This document shows, one piece after another, positions 1 through 6,945 of a DNA stretch of 64,000 nt. Location of the stretch: positions 372,001 through 436,000 of the forward strand of contig NZ_LWTX01000001.1 in assembly GCF_002094305.1 (NCBI RefSeq), written 5' to 3'. The notes below the pieces were generated by a model that saw nothing but the letters and a program-made list of their open reading frames with translations, was not told the origin of the DNA and made no database searches. Made by a program: the position numbers and the translations under genes. This DNA is from Prescottella equi (lineage in GTDB: Bacteria; Actinomycetota; Actinomycetes; Mycobacteriales; Mycobacteriaceae). The number at the start of each line of letters is the position of its first letter. Positions within the stretch are counted from its first letter, which is position 1.

Positions 1-1
1 A

Positions 2-184
2 GCCTGGGAAGCGTCCAACAGCTTCAGTGCCACCCAGATCGCCTCGTTCGTCCACAAGGCTGGCGCCAAGGCATCCGCACAGCCCGCCGCCGGGAACGCC
101 CACGACGCGAAGGTCGTCGGCTACCTCGACATCGGCCGCAGCCTCACCAGCCAGTCCACCGAAGCCCGTAGGGAGCTCGCATGA
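2..184 (+). CDS. C-terminal fragment of an unrecognised phage protein
   Basis: An open frame runs from the window edge to a TGA at 182-184 and gives 60 residues. The stop overlaps the ATG of the next gene (ATGA), the usual coupling in this operon. The fragment is rich in Ala, Ser and Arg and ends RRELA. Most of the protein lies outside the window. A replication or DNA-binding role is possible from its position beside a helicase-loader-like gene, but no domain can be recognised. Confidence 0.6.
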   Translation, partial: AWEASNSFSATQIASFVHKAGAKASAQPAAGNAHDAKVVGYLDIGRSLTSQSTEARRELA

Positions 185-675
185 TCGCCGACCGTGACAT
201 CGAAACCGCCGCACAGGTCCTTGCGAAGTGCGCCGCCAACGACCCCTGGTTCCCGAAGGGCGGGCACGCGATCGTCCAGGCGTGGGCGGAAGTGTTCGCC
301 GAATCGAAGCTCTCCCGCGAAGATCTCCTCGCCGGAGTCGCCCGCGCCTACCGGACCGAGGAGACCGGCTACCGTCCACTGCCGGCGTCGATCGTCAAGC
401 ACGCCCGGGCTGCGTACTTCGAGGCGCTGCGTGACCTGCCCGAGGAGGAGCGCGAGCGCATGGACCACGTGAACCACGCGCTGCAGGACATGGGCTTCGC
501 GCCACCGGCCGCGCATCGGTTCGCCCGTCGGATCGCGCTGGGTCGTAGGCCAGAGGTAGGTCTCACGGAGGACGAGAAGGTCGAACTGCGTCGCCGACTT
601 GCCGAACGGGCGGCGATCGAAGAGGCTCCGCGCCGCGCTGTCGTCGTGTCGCCGAATTTCGGGAAACGCGCATGA
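181..675 (+). CDS. Putative replisome organiser / helicase-loader-like protein
   Basis: This 164-aa, charged, mostly helical protein overlaps the preceding stop by 4 bp. The first 80 residues have the pattern of phage loader proteins of the G39P type: a helix with AxxW (residues 51-54), an acidic helix, then a short PLPASIVKHA segment resembling the 'PPxxxDI' stretch of that family. The C-terminal half is rich in Arg and Glu. A loader would bring the replicative helicase to the phage origin. The position, at the head of a block with SSB and a resolvase, fits. The match is by pattern only; a hypothetical DNA-binding protein is the alternative. Confidence 0.4.
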   Translation: MIADRDIETAAQVLAKCAANDPWFPKGGHAIVQAWAEVFAESKLSREDLLAGVARAYRTEETGYRPLPASIVKHARAAYFEALRDLPEEERERMDHVNHALQDMGFAPPAAHRFARRIALGRRPEVGLTEDEKVELRRRLAERAAIEEAPRRAVVVSPNFGKRA

Positions 676-825
676 GTGTGCGGCGGAGCGGATTTCGTGC
701 GGCAGCGTCGAAGCTGGGCGGCAAAACGAGGGCGTGGGGGATGGGTGTGGCGGCCAGTAATTCCGCGCTCCGCATGTGCACGAGGTTTGTTCTGCGACAC
801 GCGGGGGTTTCGTCGTGGTTAGGGA

Positions 826-855
826 TTGACTTGCGTCGAAGTGTGCGACTAACGT
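826..855 (+). promoter_or_regulatory. Predicted sigma-70-type promoter
   Basis: TTGACT at 826-831 and TAACGT at 850-855 (TANNNT type) are 18 bp apart. They precede the ribosome binding site (889-897) and ATG (903) of the next gene. The leader carries a short hairpin, GCCCG 865-869 with CGGGC 876-880, beginning close to the expected start point. The promoter divides a 230-bp interval in which no convincing coding is seen. Confidence 0.55.
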
Positions 856-902
856 GGAAGTCAAGCCCGTTGCACCGGGCGTCTCAATCGGAAGGAATCC
901 CC

Positions 903-1172
903 ATGCAGACTTTCATCGAGCGTGGCGAAGTCATCGCCCTCGACTGCTCCCACCAGGACACGATTCTGTTCTACGACCCCAGTTACGGCCCGTACGAGAA
1001 GTGCGTGGAGTGCGAGGTCATCCTCGACGAGGAGGACGCGCTGGCCGACAACGATCTGACGGACGAAGAGGTGGTCGCCGACGCGGGCGTGTGGGTGGCG
1101 ATCTGGCTGTCCGCGCTGGCGTGGACTGCTGTCGTCGGCCTGGGCCTGGTGTGGTGGGCGGTGACGGCATGA
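903..1172 (+). CDS. Small membrane protein with an N-terminal zinc-ribbon-like region
   Basis: This 89-aa protein has a Cys-x-His pair (residues 14-16) and a CVEC motif (about 33-36), which could bind zinc. An acidic stretch follows, then one C-terminal hydrophobic segment of about 25 residues rich in Trp. The start at 903 is chosen because of GGAAGGA at 890-896 and the promoter at 826. The frame stays open upstream to ATG 672, but that extension lacks a ribosome binding site and would overlap the promoter. It is likely anchored in the membrane with a cytoplasmic head. The function is unknown. Confidence 0.65.
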   Translation: MQTFIERGEVIALDCSHQDTILFYDPSYGPYEKCVECEVILDEEDALADNDLTDEEVVADAGVWVAIWLSALAWTAVVGLGLVWWAVTA

Positions 1173-1519
1173 GGGGCATTCAGCGCGAGGCGATCGACGC
1201 CTACCTCGACGGCATCAAAGCTGGAAAGCCTGCCGACCATGGCGTGTTCGGCCTCATGCTCACTGTCAACGACCCCACACTGCGTCGGTGGCTGATCGCG
1301 GTCCGCCTCCACGAGCGCATCACCGAGCACCGGGCCGCGACCGCCGAGCTGGTCACCAACGACAACCCCGTCCAGGACACCGTAGTCGACGTCCTCCGGT
1401 ACCGCGTCGAAGACCGCATCCGCTACGCGACCGTGCGCCTCGCCATCGACGGCGACCTCGACGACGTCATGTGCGTCGAAATGCCGCTCCACGACCTCGA
1501 AATCAGGAGGGCCGCATGA
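1169..1519 (+). CDS. Hypothetical phage protein
   Basis: A 116-aa protein that starts inside the previous stop (ATGA). It is predicted helical with many Arg, Asp and Val residues. No motif is recognised. Its C-terminal acidic stretch (DGDLDDVMCVEMPLHDLE) has no cysteine pairs or membrane segment. It belongs to the early operon by its overlaps on both sides; the function cannot be inferred. Confidence 0.7.
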   Translation: MRGIQREAIDAYLDGIKAGKPADHGVFGLMLTVNDPTLRRWLIAVRLHERITEHRAATAELVTNDNPVQDTVVDVLRYRVEDRIRYATVRLAIDGDLDDVMCVEMPLHDLEIRRAA

Positions 1520-1638
1520 GCTTCGAACGCCACCTGCAGGTCCAGCTGGACCGTCTCGGCCGTGACGACCGCGACCTCGACGACGACACCACCGACCACG
1601 ACTACGACCGCTACACGGACGGGGAGTACGCGCTGTGA
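1516..1638 (+). CDS. Very small acidic phage protein (40 aa)
   Basis: ATG at 1516 overlaps the stop of the preceding gene and is preceded by CAGGAGG (1504-1510). The product is 40 residues, with a run of Asp and Tyr in its second half (RDLDDDTTDHDYDRY). Coupling on both sides supports translation. Such short acidic early proteins often target host proteins or mimic DNA, but that is only a general possibility here. Confidence 0.6.
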   Translation: MSFERHLQVQLDRLGRDDRDLDDDTTDHDYDRYTDGEYAL

Positions 1639-1997
1639 GCAACCCCAACAAGGCCAAGGGTGACCGCGCCGAACGCGCCGTGCGTGACTACCTCCGCGCC
1701 AACGGCTTCCCCCACTGCGAACGCACCCGCGCCGGATACACCCGCGACGCCGGCGACCTCCATCCCGCACCCGGATTGACTGTGCAGGTGAAGGACCGCG
1801 CCCAGTACGCGTGGCGCGAGTGGCTGCGGCAGCTCGACGAGCAGCGCGACGAAGCCAAAGCCGATCACGCCGTGCTCGTCGTCAAGCGTCGGAACCTCGG
1901 CGATCCGGGGCAGTGGCTCGCCGTCATGCCCCTCGCCGCGATTGCCCGCCTGCTGCGCGATGCCGGCTACGGCGACGTGCTCGAGGAGGTGGCCTGA
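1635..1997 (+). CDS. Holliday-junction-resolvase-like PD-(D/E)XK nuclease
   Basis: A 120-aa protein starting with GTG in a GTGA overlap. It has the signature of Hjc-type or VRR-type nucleases: KGDRAERAVRDYL near the N-terminus (catalytic Glu region), RDAGDL around residues 36-41 (metal-binding Asp), and LTVQVKD around 48-54, matching the (E/Q)xK strand. The length suits a single-domain resolvase. It would cut branched intermediates made during phage replication and recombination before packaging. Neighbouring SSB and loader-like genes agree. A general DNA-repair nuclease is the alternative. Confidence 0.72.
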   Translation: MSNPNKAKGDRAERAVRDYLRANGFPHCERTRAGYTRDAGDLHPAPGLTVQVKDRAQYAWREWLRQLDEQRDEAKADHAVLVVKRRNLGDPGQWLAVMPLAAIARLLRDAGYGDVLEEVA

Positions 1998-2185
1998 TGC
2001 TCGTCTGCGACTGCGGCACCTTCGACCGCCGCCACGACTACGGCTGCAAAGGCTGGCGCGAACGCGAGACGCCGGCGGCCACGTTCCCGTCCTGGGCGCT
2101 CGAAGCCCGCACTGACTCGACCGACGACCCGTGGGGTTGGGCTGCCCGCGGCATCACCAACCCCGACAAGGAGACCCAGCGATGA
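1997..2185 (+). CDS. Small Cys-containing hypothetical protein
   Basis: A 62-aa product whose ATG overlaps the TGA of the resolvase gene (TGATG). The N-terminus has CDCG and a further Cys at residue 17, suggesting a small metal site. The C-terminal half is rich in Asp, Trp and Pro and probably flexible. Similar tiny CxC proteins are common in actinophage early regions, but no function is known to me. Confidence 0.6.
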   Translation: MLVCDCGTFDRRHDYGCKGWRERETPAATFPSWALEARTDSTDDPWGWAARGITNPDKETQR

Positions 2186-2502
2186 CCGACAACACCCGCG
2201 AGCTGATTGCAGATCGTGCGTTCTATGCAGTGCCGTCCGTGAGCACCGAGGAGTCCTGGCGCATCGCCGACGCCGTCCTCGCTGCGCTGCACCCCGAGAT
2301 CACCACCGCGGAGGAGCTGGACGCACTGCCCACTAACTCGGTCGTGATCGACGCTGGTCGCTGGATTCACGAGCGCTGGGAGCGGGCTGTGCCCGACGAC
2401 CACGGATGGGTTCGTGTCGGGTGGGCATTCAACGAGCCTGCTGATCCGCCAAATCTCCCTGCCCGCGTCCTCCACCGCCCCGACACCGAGGAGTCCCGAT
2501 GA
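2182..2502 (+). CDS. Hypothetical protein with an 'EELxALPxxSVV' beta-rich domain
   Basis: A 106-aa protein coupled to both neighbours. The C-terminal two thirds read TAEELDALPTNSVV, then a strand and turn with Trp residues, ending in PARVLHRPD. The same layout (EELAALPEGSVV ... PATVIHQPED) is found in the protein at 5340-5711, so the two share a domain. The function is unknown. It may be a small beta-barrel module carried by actinophage accessory proteins. Confidence 0.65.
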   Translation: MTDNTRELIADRAFYAVPSVSTEESWRIADAVLAALHPEITTAEELDALPTNSVVIDAGRWIHERWERAVPDDHGWVRVGWAFNEPADPPNLPARVLHRPDTEESR

Positions 2503-2981
2503 CCGACGCGATCACGCCTGCATCGCTGCGGGCACACGCGGACTGGATGGTTGGCGCCGGACAAGACCGCTCTGGGCAGTTGATGCGGCAGGAGGCTGCC
2601 CGTTTGGAGGCTGAGTCTGCCCGCGACGAGGAGGCGGAGTTTTACGCGAAGGTGTACCACCGCACCCGGCGTCGCAAGTCCCCCGTTTTGGCGAAGTGGG
2701 ACTCGCTCCCCGACGACGCCCGGGCGGACAACATCCACATCATGCGCGTCGTCCTGGATCGGCTTGCGGCTGATGGGCGTCTACTCCCCGAAGGCGCGAC
2801 GGTGCTCACAGCTGAGCAGGCGGCGGAGGCGCGAGAGCTACTCGACGCGGTCGACCTCGACGCTGAGGAGTTCCACCTCCTCCGGGCTGCATTCACCCCA
2901 CCTGCTGTGTCTGTCCCGGACAGTGGGCCGGATGGCACACCGGAGAAGCCCTGGGAGACTCGCTGCGGAGGCGAAAAATAG
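2499..2981 (+). CDS. Hypothetical helical phage protein
   Basis: A 160-aa protein in a 4-bp overlap with the previous gene. The first 60 residues are amphipathic helix with many Ala, Arg and Glu; a second helical block (AEQAAEARELLDAVDLDAEE) follows. The last 25 residues are Pro- and Gly-rich. No catalytic motif is seen. It is the last gene before the promoter at 2992 and so may close a transcription unit. Confidence 0.65.
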   Translation: MTDAITPASLRAHADWMVGAGQDRSGQLMRQEAARLEAESARDEEAEFYAKVYHRTRRRKSPVLAKWDSLPDDARADNIHIMRVVLDRLAADGRLLPEGATVLTAEQAAEARELLDAVDLDAEEFHLLRAAFTPPAVSVPDSGPDGTPEKPWETRCGGEK

Positions 2982-2991
2982 TGGCTGACCT

Positions 2992-3041
2992 GCTAGAATA
3001 CGAAGCGAGGCCGACCGGAGCTGGACACTCCAATCGGCCTC
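2992..3041 (+). promoter_or_regulatory. Extended -10 promoter with a leader stem-loop
   Basis: TGC plus TAGAAT (2991-2999) is a good extended -10 element; no clear -35 box is present. Transcription would start near 3006. A hairpin begins at once: GAGGCCGA (3007-3014) pairs perfectly with TCGGCCTC (3034-3041), and GGAG and CTCC can pair inside it. The HNH gene starts at 3080 behind AGAGAGGGG. The hairpin has no U tract, so it is more likely a leader or stability element than a terminator. Confidence 0.5.
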
Positions 3042-3079
3042 TGACCCACTCATCTGATCTGAGCAGAGAGGGGCTAGCC

Positions 3080-3736
3080 ATGAAGGCTACCCGAGTGTGT
3101 TGCATCGACGGTTGCGACCGGTCGATCACACCTGACGACTACCACAAGATCTGCCCAATGCACCGGGGCCGACTCCGGCGCGGCGGCGATCTGACCGCCC
3201 CCGCCCGAATCTTCGGAAACGACGAGAAGCGATTCTGGTCGAAGGTCGACAAGTCGGGTGAATGCTGGATCTGGACTGCTGCGCTCAAGCCGAACGGCTA
3301 CGGCCATGCCTGGTTCAACAAGCGGAGCCAGTACGCGCACCGCGTCTCCTATGAGCTGACGTTCGGGGAGATCGAGGCAGGAATGGTGATCGACCACATG
3401 TGCCGAAACAAGGCCTGCGTCAACCCAAGCCACCTTGATGCTGTGTCGAATGCCGAGAACGTGCGCCGCGGTCTCGTCGAATCGGTCGAGCGGGGGCAGG
3501 AGACGGTGCTCACGCATTGCCCTCACGGCCACGAAAAGTCGCCAGACAACGTGTATGTCGTTCCAGGAACGGGCGAGCGTCGGTGCCGCACCTGCATCCG
3601 AGCTGATGACATCAGGACACGGGCGGCTCGGAGGGAGCGGCAGCGGGTGGCTCGTGAGGCCAAGCGTCTGAGGCTAGCCGACGAATCCATGCGCGCCCTC
3701 GCCCCGTTTGTGCGTGTGGACGGAGACAAGGCATGA
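3080..3736 (+). CDS. HNH endonuclease with C-terminal zinc module
   Basis: A 218-aa protein. The N-terminus has a Cys cluster (C7, C8, C12, C25) likely to hold zinc. The HNH core spans about residues 60-125: W63, H87, the D105-H106 pair, C108, C113, N115 and H118 are in the order of the HNH_3 family. Around 147-177 lies CPHGHE...CRTC, the zinc module also found twice in the WhiB protein at 4273. The start is ATG 3080, with AGAGAGGGG upstream; a GTG at 2981 would give an unlikely extension through the promoter. It may be a free-standing homing nuclease. Confidence 0.85.
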   Translation: MKATRVCCIDGCDRSITPDDYHKICPMHRGRLRRGGDLTAPARIFGNDEKRFWSKVDKSGECWIWTAALKPNGYGHAWFNKRSQYAHRVSYELTFGEIEAGMVIDHMCRNKACVNPSHLDAVSNAENVRRGLVESVERGQETVLTHCPHGHEKSPDNVYVVPGTGERRCRTCIRADDIRTRAARRERQRVAREAKRLRLADESMRALAPFVRVDGDKA

Positions 3737-3798
3737 CGAGCCCGTACTACCGAACGCGATTGCAGGAACCGACACTCGACTTCGCGATGGAGGGCTGA
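3733..3798 (+). CDS. 21-aa minigene
   Basis: ATG 3733 lies in the stop of the HNH gene (ATGA), and its own TGA at 3796-3798 overlaps the ATG of the next gene (TGATG). The product would be 21 residues, beginning MTSPYYRTRL. With overlaps on both sides it could act as a coupling frame that carries ribosomes from the HNH gene to the next one. It may have no function as a peptide. Confidence 0.4.
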   Translation: MTSPYYRTRLQEPTLDFAMEG

Positions 3799-4145
3799 TG
3801 AGCGCCGCGGAACAGATCATCGCCGACTCGCTCAAGGCGTTGGGCGCCATCGACTACGCCTCGGTCGCCGCGCATGTGGTGGCTGCGCTCACCAACGCCG
3901 GCAAGGTCGTCGTCGATGTGCCGAGTGTCGCGCACAAGGGCCCCTTCGACACCGACGCGGCCTTCTTTCGCCAGGTGGCGCAGAACCTCGACCGTGACCT
4001 CTGCGCGGGTGGCAGCAATGTCCGTCATGCCGTCTCCACGCTCTTGCGGAACGTGGCTGACGCACTGACTGATGACAGGCGGACAACCAGTGAGATCCGT
4101 GGGTCTGCTGCTCGTGCGGCGGAGGGCGGTGAGCGTCGTGGCTGA
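3798..4145 (+). CDS. Hypothetical helical protein
   Basis: A 115-aa product starting at ATG 3798 in an overlap with the preceding minigene. The first 40 residues form an Ala-rich amphipathic helix (IIADSLKALGAIDYASVAA). The middle holds VDTD-like acidic turns, and the tail is rich in Arg, Ala and Gly. No motif is recognised. A frame upstream of 3798 is open, but the overlap chain favours this start. Confidence 0.6.
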   Translation: MSAAEQIIADSLKALGAIDYASVAAHVVAALTNAGKVVVDVPSVAHKGPFDTDAAFFRQVAQNLDRDLCAGGSNVRHAVSTLLRNVADALTDDRRTTSEIRGSAARAAEGGERRG

Positions 4146-4266
4146 CACCCTCCTCGCCGTACTTCTCTCCGCCCCCGGCATGTTCATGGCCGGATTCAGC
4201 CTCGGTCGTGAAAGCGGGCGGAAGAGGACGCGAGAAGCCCTCGACATTCGCACAAAGGGTCGGTGA
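4129..4266 (+). CDS. Small single-span membrane protein
   Basis: GTG 4129 (or GTG 4138) begins a product of 42-45 residues that overlaps the end of the previous gene. A hydrophobic segment (LLAVLLSAPGMFMAGFSLG) is followed by a basic tail (RESGRKRTR), the pattern of a membrane protein with a cytoplasmic tail. An alternative start at 4072 lacks a clear ribosome binding site. The function is unknown. Confidence 0.5.
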   Translation: MSVVADTLLAVLLSAPGMFMAGFSLGRESGRKRTREALDIRTKGR

Positions 4267-4272
4267 CCAGCC

Positions 4273-4887
4273 GTGACCCGACCCCGCGCCCAAGGCTTCC
4301 ACGACTTCATTAGCACCAACACCCACCACCCCGCCACGAACGGCTACCCCGAACAGGTCGGCGACCCCGTCGGGCTCATCGTGACGATCCTCCGCGACAC
4401 ACCCCGCCTCGACGGCGCCGCGTGCGCAGGCAGCACCAACCCCGACATGTGGTTCGCACCCCCTGGAACCACCGAACGCGCCCAAGCCCAACGCATCTGC
4501 GCCACCTGCCCCACCAGGCAAGCCTGCACCACCCTCGGCGACACCAACGACGAACACGGCGTCTGGGGCGCCCACAACCACGACAGCACCGCAAACCCCG
4601 ACATGACCGGACACTGCGACACCGGCCACAGCCTCGCTGAACACGGCCGCATCATCCGACCCCGCAACTCGAACCCCTACGTTCGGTGCCTCGCCTGCAC
4701 CCCACCACCTGCACCGCCCGCCCCGAAGACGCACTGCATCCGCGGCCACGAGTACACGCCGGAGAACACGGCGATTGTGCGGGGTGGGAAGTCTCGGGCG
4801 TGCCGGGCGTGTAAGCGGGAGCGGCAGCGCGGGTATCGAGCCGCCGAACAGAACACTGAACTGAAGGCTTTGGAGGCCATCGCATGA
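4273..4887 (+). CDS. WhiB-family regulator fused to two CxxGH zinc modules
   Basis: A 204-aa protein. Residues 45-100 are a WhiB domain: C51, C76, C79 and C85 are the four cluster ligands, and GVWGA at 96-100 is the beta-turn motif. WhiB proteins bind a 4Fe-4S cluster and usually act with the housekeeping sigma factor. Phage copies (e.g. WhiBTM4) can interfere with host septation and superinfection. Here the domain is followed by two zinc modules: C115/H119/C139/C142, and C155/H159/C177/C180 with an Arg-rich helix. The HNH protein at 3080 carries the same module. It starts at GTG 4273 and its end overlaps ssb. Confidence 0.85.
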   Translation: MTRPRAQGFHDFISTNTHHPATNGYPEQVGDPVGLIVTILRDTPRLDGAACAGSTNPDMWFAPPGTTERAQAQRICATCPTRQACTTLGDTNDEHGVWGAHNHDSTANPDMTGHCDTGHSLAEHGRIIRPRNSNPYVRCLACTPPPAPPAPKTHCIRGHEYTPENTAIVRGGKSRACRACKRERQRGYRAAEQNTELKALEAIA

Positions 4888-5330
4888 CTGACACCCTGAT
4901 CACCATCATCGGCAACCTGGTGGCGGACCCCGAGTTGCGGTTCACGCCGGCCGGTGCTGCCGTCGCCAACTTCACCGTCGCGTCCACGCCGCGCACGTTC
5001 GACAAGCAGGCGAACGAGTGGAAGGACGGGGAGGCGCTGTTCATGCGCTGCCAGGTGTGGCGTGAGGCCGCCGAGAACGTCGCCGAGAGCTTGTCGCGGG
5101 GCTCGCGGGTCATCGTCACCGGCAAGCTCAAGTCCCGCACCTTCGAGACGCGTGAGGGGGAGAAGCGGACCGTCATCGAACTGGAGGTCGACGAGATCGG
5201 CCCCAGCCTCCGCTACGCCACCGCCACCGTGAACAAGGCCAACCGCGGCGGGGGAGGATCAAGCAGGGCCACCAAGCCCGCCGAAGACCCGTGGGGCAGC
5301 ACGCCGCCCGCCGACGCACCGCCGTTCTGA
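4884..5330 (+). CDS. ssb: Single-stranded DNA-binding protein
   Basis: A 148-aa OB-fold protein beginning [20 protein letters not shown], the standard SSB N-terminus. VANFTVAS and [11 protein letters not shown] are in the expected places. The linker is Gly- and Pro-rich, and the last residues DAPPF replace the usual DDDIPF tip that binds partner proteins, so the hydrophobic Pro-Phe end is kept. It coats single-stranded DNA during phage replication. It overlaps the WhiB gene by 4 bp and is shorter than typical chromosomal actinobacterial SSB, as expected for a phage copy. Confidence 0.95.
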   Translation: MTDTLITIIGNLVADPELRFTPAGAAVANFTVASTPRTFDKQANEWKDGEALFMRCQVWREAAENVAESLSRGSRVIVTGKLKSRTFETREGEKRTVIELEVDEIGPSLRYATATVNKANRGGGGSSRATKPAEDPWGSTPPADAPPF

Positions 5331-5339
5331 GAGGACGCC

Positions 5340-5711
5340 ATGAACCAGCGAGACGAACTCGCCAGCCTGACTGAGACGCTCCATGCTCATCGCGAGCTGT
5401 GGAACATCCGGGGATGCTTCGCGGGATGCTCCTGCGGCTGGGACGGATTCCAGAAGCATCACCGCCGACATCAGGCCGACGCGATCCTCGCCGCCGGCTA
5501 CTCCCGCCCGCGTGTGGTGGAGACCATCGAAGAACTCGCAGCGCTACCCGAGGGATCGGTCGTCATGTGGGACGACTACGGCAATCAGGCGGTCGCCATC
5601 CTCGGCGATGAGGATTACATCGAGCACACCTCGAACGACTACTGGAACTCTCGGATGGACTGCATCGGACTGCCAGCCACTGTCATCCACCAACCTGAGG
5701 ACAAGCCATGA
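5340..5711 (+). CDS. Hypothetical protein: Cys/His N-terminus plus 'EELxALPxxSVV' domain
   Basis: A 123-aa protein with two parts. Residues 1-50 hold CFAGCSCGW followed by HHRRH, a likely zinc site of a type often seen in actinophage early proteins. Residues 55-120 repeat the domain of the protein at 2182: EELAALPEGSVVM, strands, a Trp-containing turn, then PATVIHQPED. The function is unknown. GAGAGGACGCC stands just before the ATG. Confidence 0.65.
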   Translation: MNQRDELASLTETLHAHRELWNIRGCFAGCSCGWDGFQKHHRRHQADAILAAGYSRPRVVETIEELAALPEGSVVMWDDYGNQAVAILGDEDYIEHTSNDYWNSRMDCIGLPATVIHQPEDKP

Positions 5712-5920
5712 CCAACACTGCCCCGATCATCGGTTACATCGTTGTCTCCAAGCGGTCCCGGGGGGACGGCGGATTCGGCTTCATCGACGTGAGCCCGCTG
5801 TGCACGGAACGGGCGCACGCCGAGATCAACCGCAATGGGTGGCTAGAGAGGGCCACGGAGTGCCCTGGCCGCTACCGGGACACCGAGTTCATCATCGCCG
5901 AAGTCAGGGGGAACGCATGA
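5708..5920 (+). CDS. Hypothetical 70-aa protein
   Basis: The start overlaps the preceding stop (ATGA). The sequence has a beta-strand pattern (IIGYIVVSKR ... GGFGFIDVSPL) and ends with FIIAEVRGNA. It has two Cys residues but no recognisable zinc site. No family is recognised; its place in the chain of overlapping early genes is the main support. Confidence 0.6.
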   Translation: MTNTAPIIGYIVVSKRSRGDGGFGFIDVSPLCTERAHAEINRNGWLERATECPGRYRDTEFIIAEVRGNA

Positions 5921-6249
5921 CCATCGACCTCGACAAACTAGAGGGCGAACTGCTTGACCAATACGGCTGCAGCGACCTTGAGGAACTCGCGAACTACCAC
6001 GGCACGGCGCACACCATGCTCGCCGAGCTGAGGAAGTCGCAACGATCGATCGAGTGGCTTCAGACGCTGGCGGAGAAGCACTCCCTCGACTCCGCTCGAT
6101 CTGAACGCGAACTGCAGGAAGCGCAGGCAACCATCGAGCGGGTGAGGGCCCTCGCATACGACCCTGACGACGCCGACGAGTACGCGGCCACCGCGATAGT
6201 CGTGGACGCGACTCTGCTTCAGCGAGCCCTGGACGGTGCCCGTGGCTGA
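5917..6249 (+). CDS. Hypothetical coiled-coil protein
   Basis: A 110-aa protein whose residues 25-75 form a heptad-like helix (ELRKSQRSIEWLQTLAEKHS ... ERELQEAQATIERV), predicting a coiled coil. The tail is acidic (DPDDADEY). ATG 5917 sits in the stop of the previous gene. A dimeric scaffold-like or regulatory role is possible, but nothing specific is visible. Confidence 0.62.
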   Translation: MTIDLDKLEGELLDQYGCSDLEELANYHGTAHTMLAELRKSQRSIEWLQTLAEKHSLDSARSERELQEAQATIERVRALAYDPDDADEYAATAIVVDATLLQRALDGARG

Positions 6250-6916
6250 CGACCAGTTCTTCATGCCCCGCCACGACCAAGCTGCACTCGTGGCAATCCT
6301 CCGCACCATCCCCGGACTCATCGAAGACCTCGCCGTCACCATCACCCGACAAGACCGACTCACCACCGGACGCCCCCGCATCAGCACCGGCGAACAGGAA
6401 CAGCCACTCCCGTTCAACGTCAACGCATCCGACGCCGGCGACTACCTCCACTTCACACTGGCATCATGGGTGCGCCTCGTCCTCGACCAGCGCGGCATGG
6501 AATACGACGGCACAGATGCCACAACGAGTGTCGCGGCCTGGCTGGACCGCAACATCATCGCCCTCGCCATGACGGAGGGTTCCGGGACTGCGCTCGACGA
6601 GATCCGGGCCGCAGTCTCGCAGGCGACGCGGGCATGTGACCGCCCCCGAGATCCCCGCTGGATGCAGGCAAGCGTGGAGGACGCGGCCAACACTCGACTG
6701 AATGCCCGTGGCATCGAAGCGTTGGCGAAGGAGCTTGGCGGGGAGTGGGCTGGGATCACGCGGGATCGGGTGCGGACCCTGCACCGAGCGAAGCGGATCG
6801 CACCCGTGGCAGTCGATGAGGGAAGCGACGAGCAGTTGATGTTCGCGGCCGGTGACGTACTGGCGGCGCATATAGCCTTCCCGGCTGGCCCGTCGCGAAA
6901 GAAGCGGTCCGCCTAG
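6242..6916 (+). CDS. Hypothetical protein with a C-terminal DNA-binding-like region
   Basis: A protein of 224 aa. GTG 6242 overlaps the previous stop; GTG 6236 is an alternative start. The N-terminal 120 residues are helical, with LASWVRLVLDQRG and SVAAWLDRNI, a layout seen in many actinophage proteins of unknown role just upstream of the late operon. Residues 160-190 (GIEALAKELGGEWAGITRDR) look like a helix-turn-helix, and the end is basic (SRKKRSA). It could regulate the late promoter directly downstream, but this rests on position only. Confidence 0.6.
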   Translation: MADDQFFMPRHDQAALVAILRTIPGLIEDLAVTITRQDRLTTGRPRISTGEQEQPLPFNVNASDAGDYLHFTLASWVRLVLDQRGMEYDGTDATTSVAAWLDRNIIALAMTEGSGTALDEIRAAVSQATRACDRPRDPRWMQASVEDAANTRLNARGIEALAKELGGEWAGITRDRVRTLHRAKRIAPVAVDEGSDEQLMFAAGDVLAAHIAFPAGPSRKKRSA

Positions 6917-6936
6917 CGACTTTGCCCCACTCCATG

Positions 6937-6945
6937 TGTTAAGCT
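6937..6945 (+). promoter_or_regulatory. Extended -10 of the putative late promoter
   Basis: TGT TAAGCT (6937-6945) fits an extended -10 (TGnTANNNT) without a good -35 box, the same style as at 2991-2999. The predicted start (about 6952) lies three bases before a long stem-loop. No gene occupies 6917-7171. A weak -35 suggests dependence on an activator. Confidence 0.4.

Noticed and set aside
672-902. Upstream extension of the gene at 903 to ATG 672
   Set aside because: The frame is open but has no ribosome binding site, overlaps a good promoter, and its Ser/Arg-rich sequence looks non-coding.
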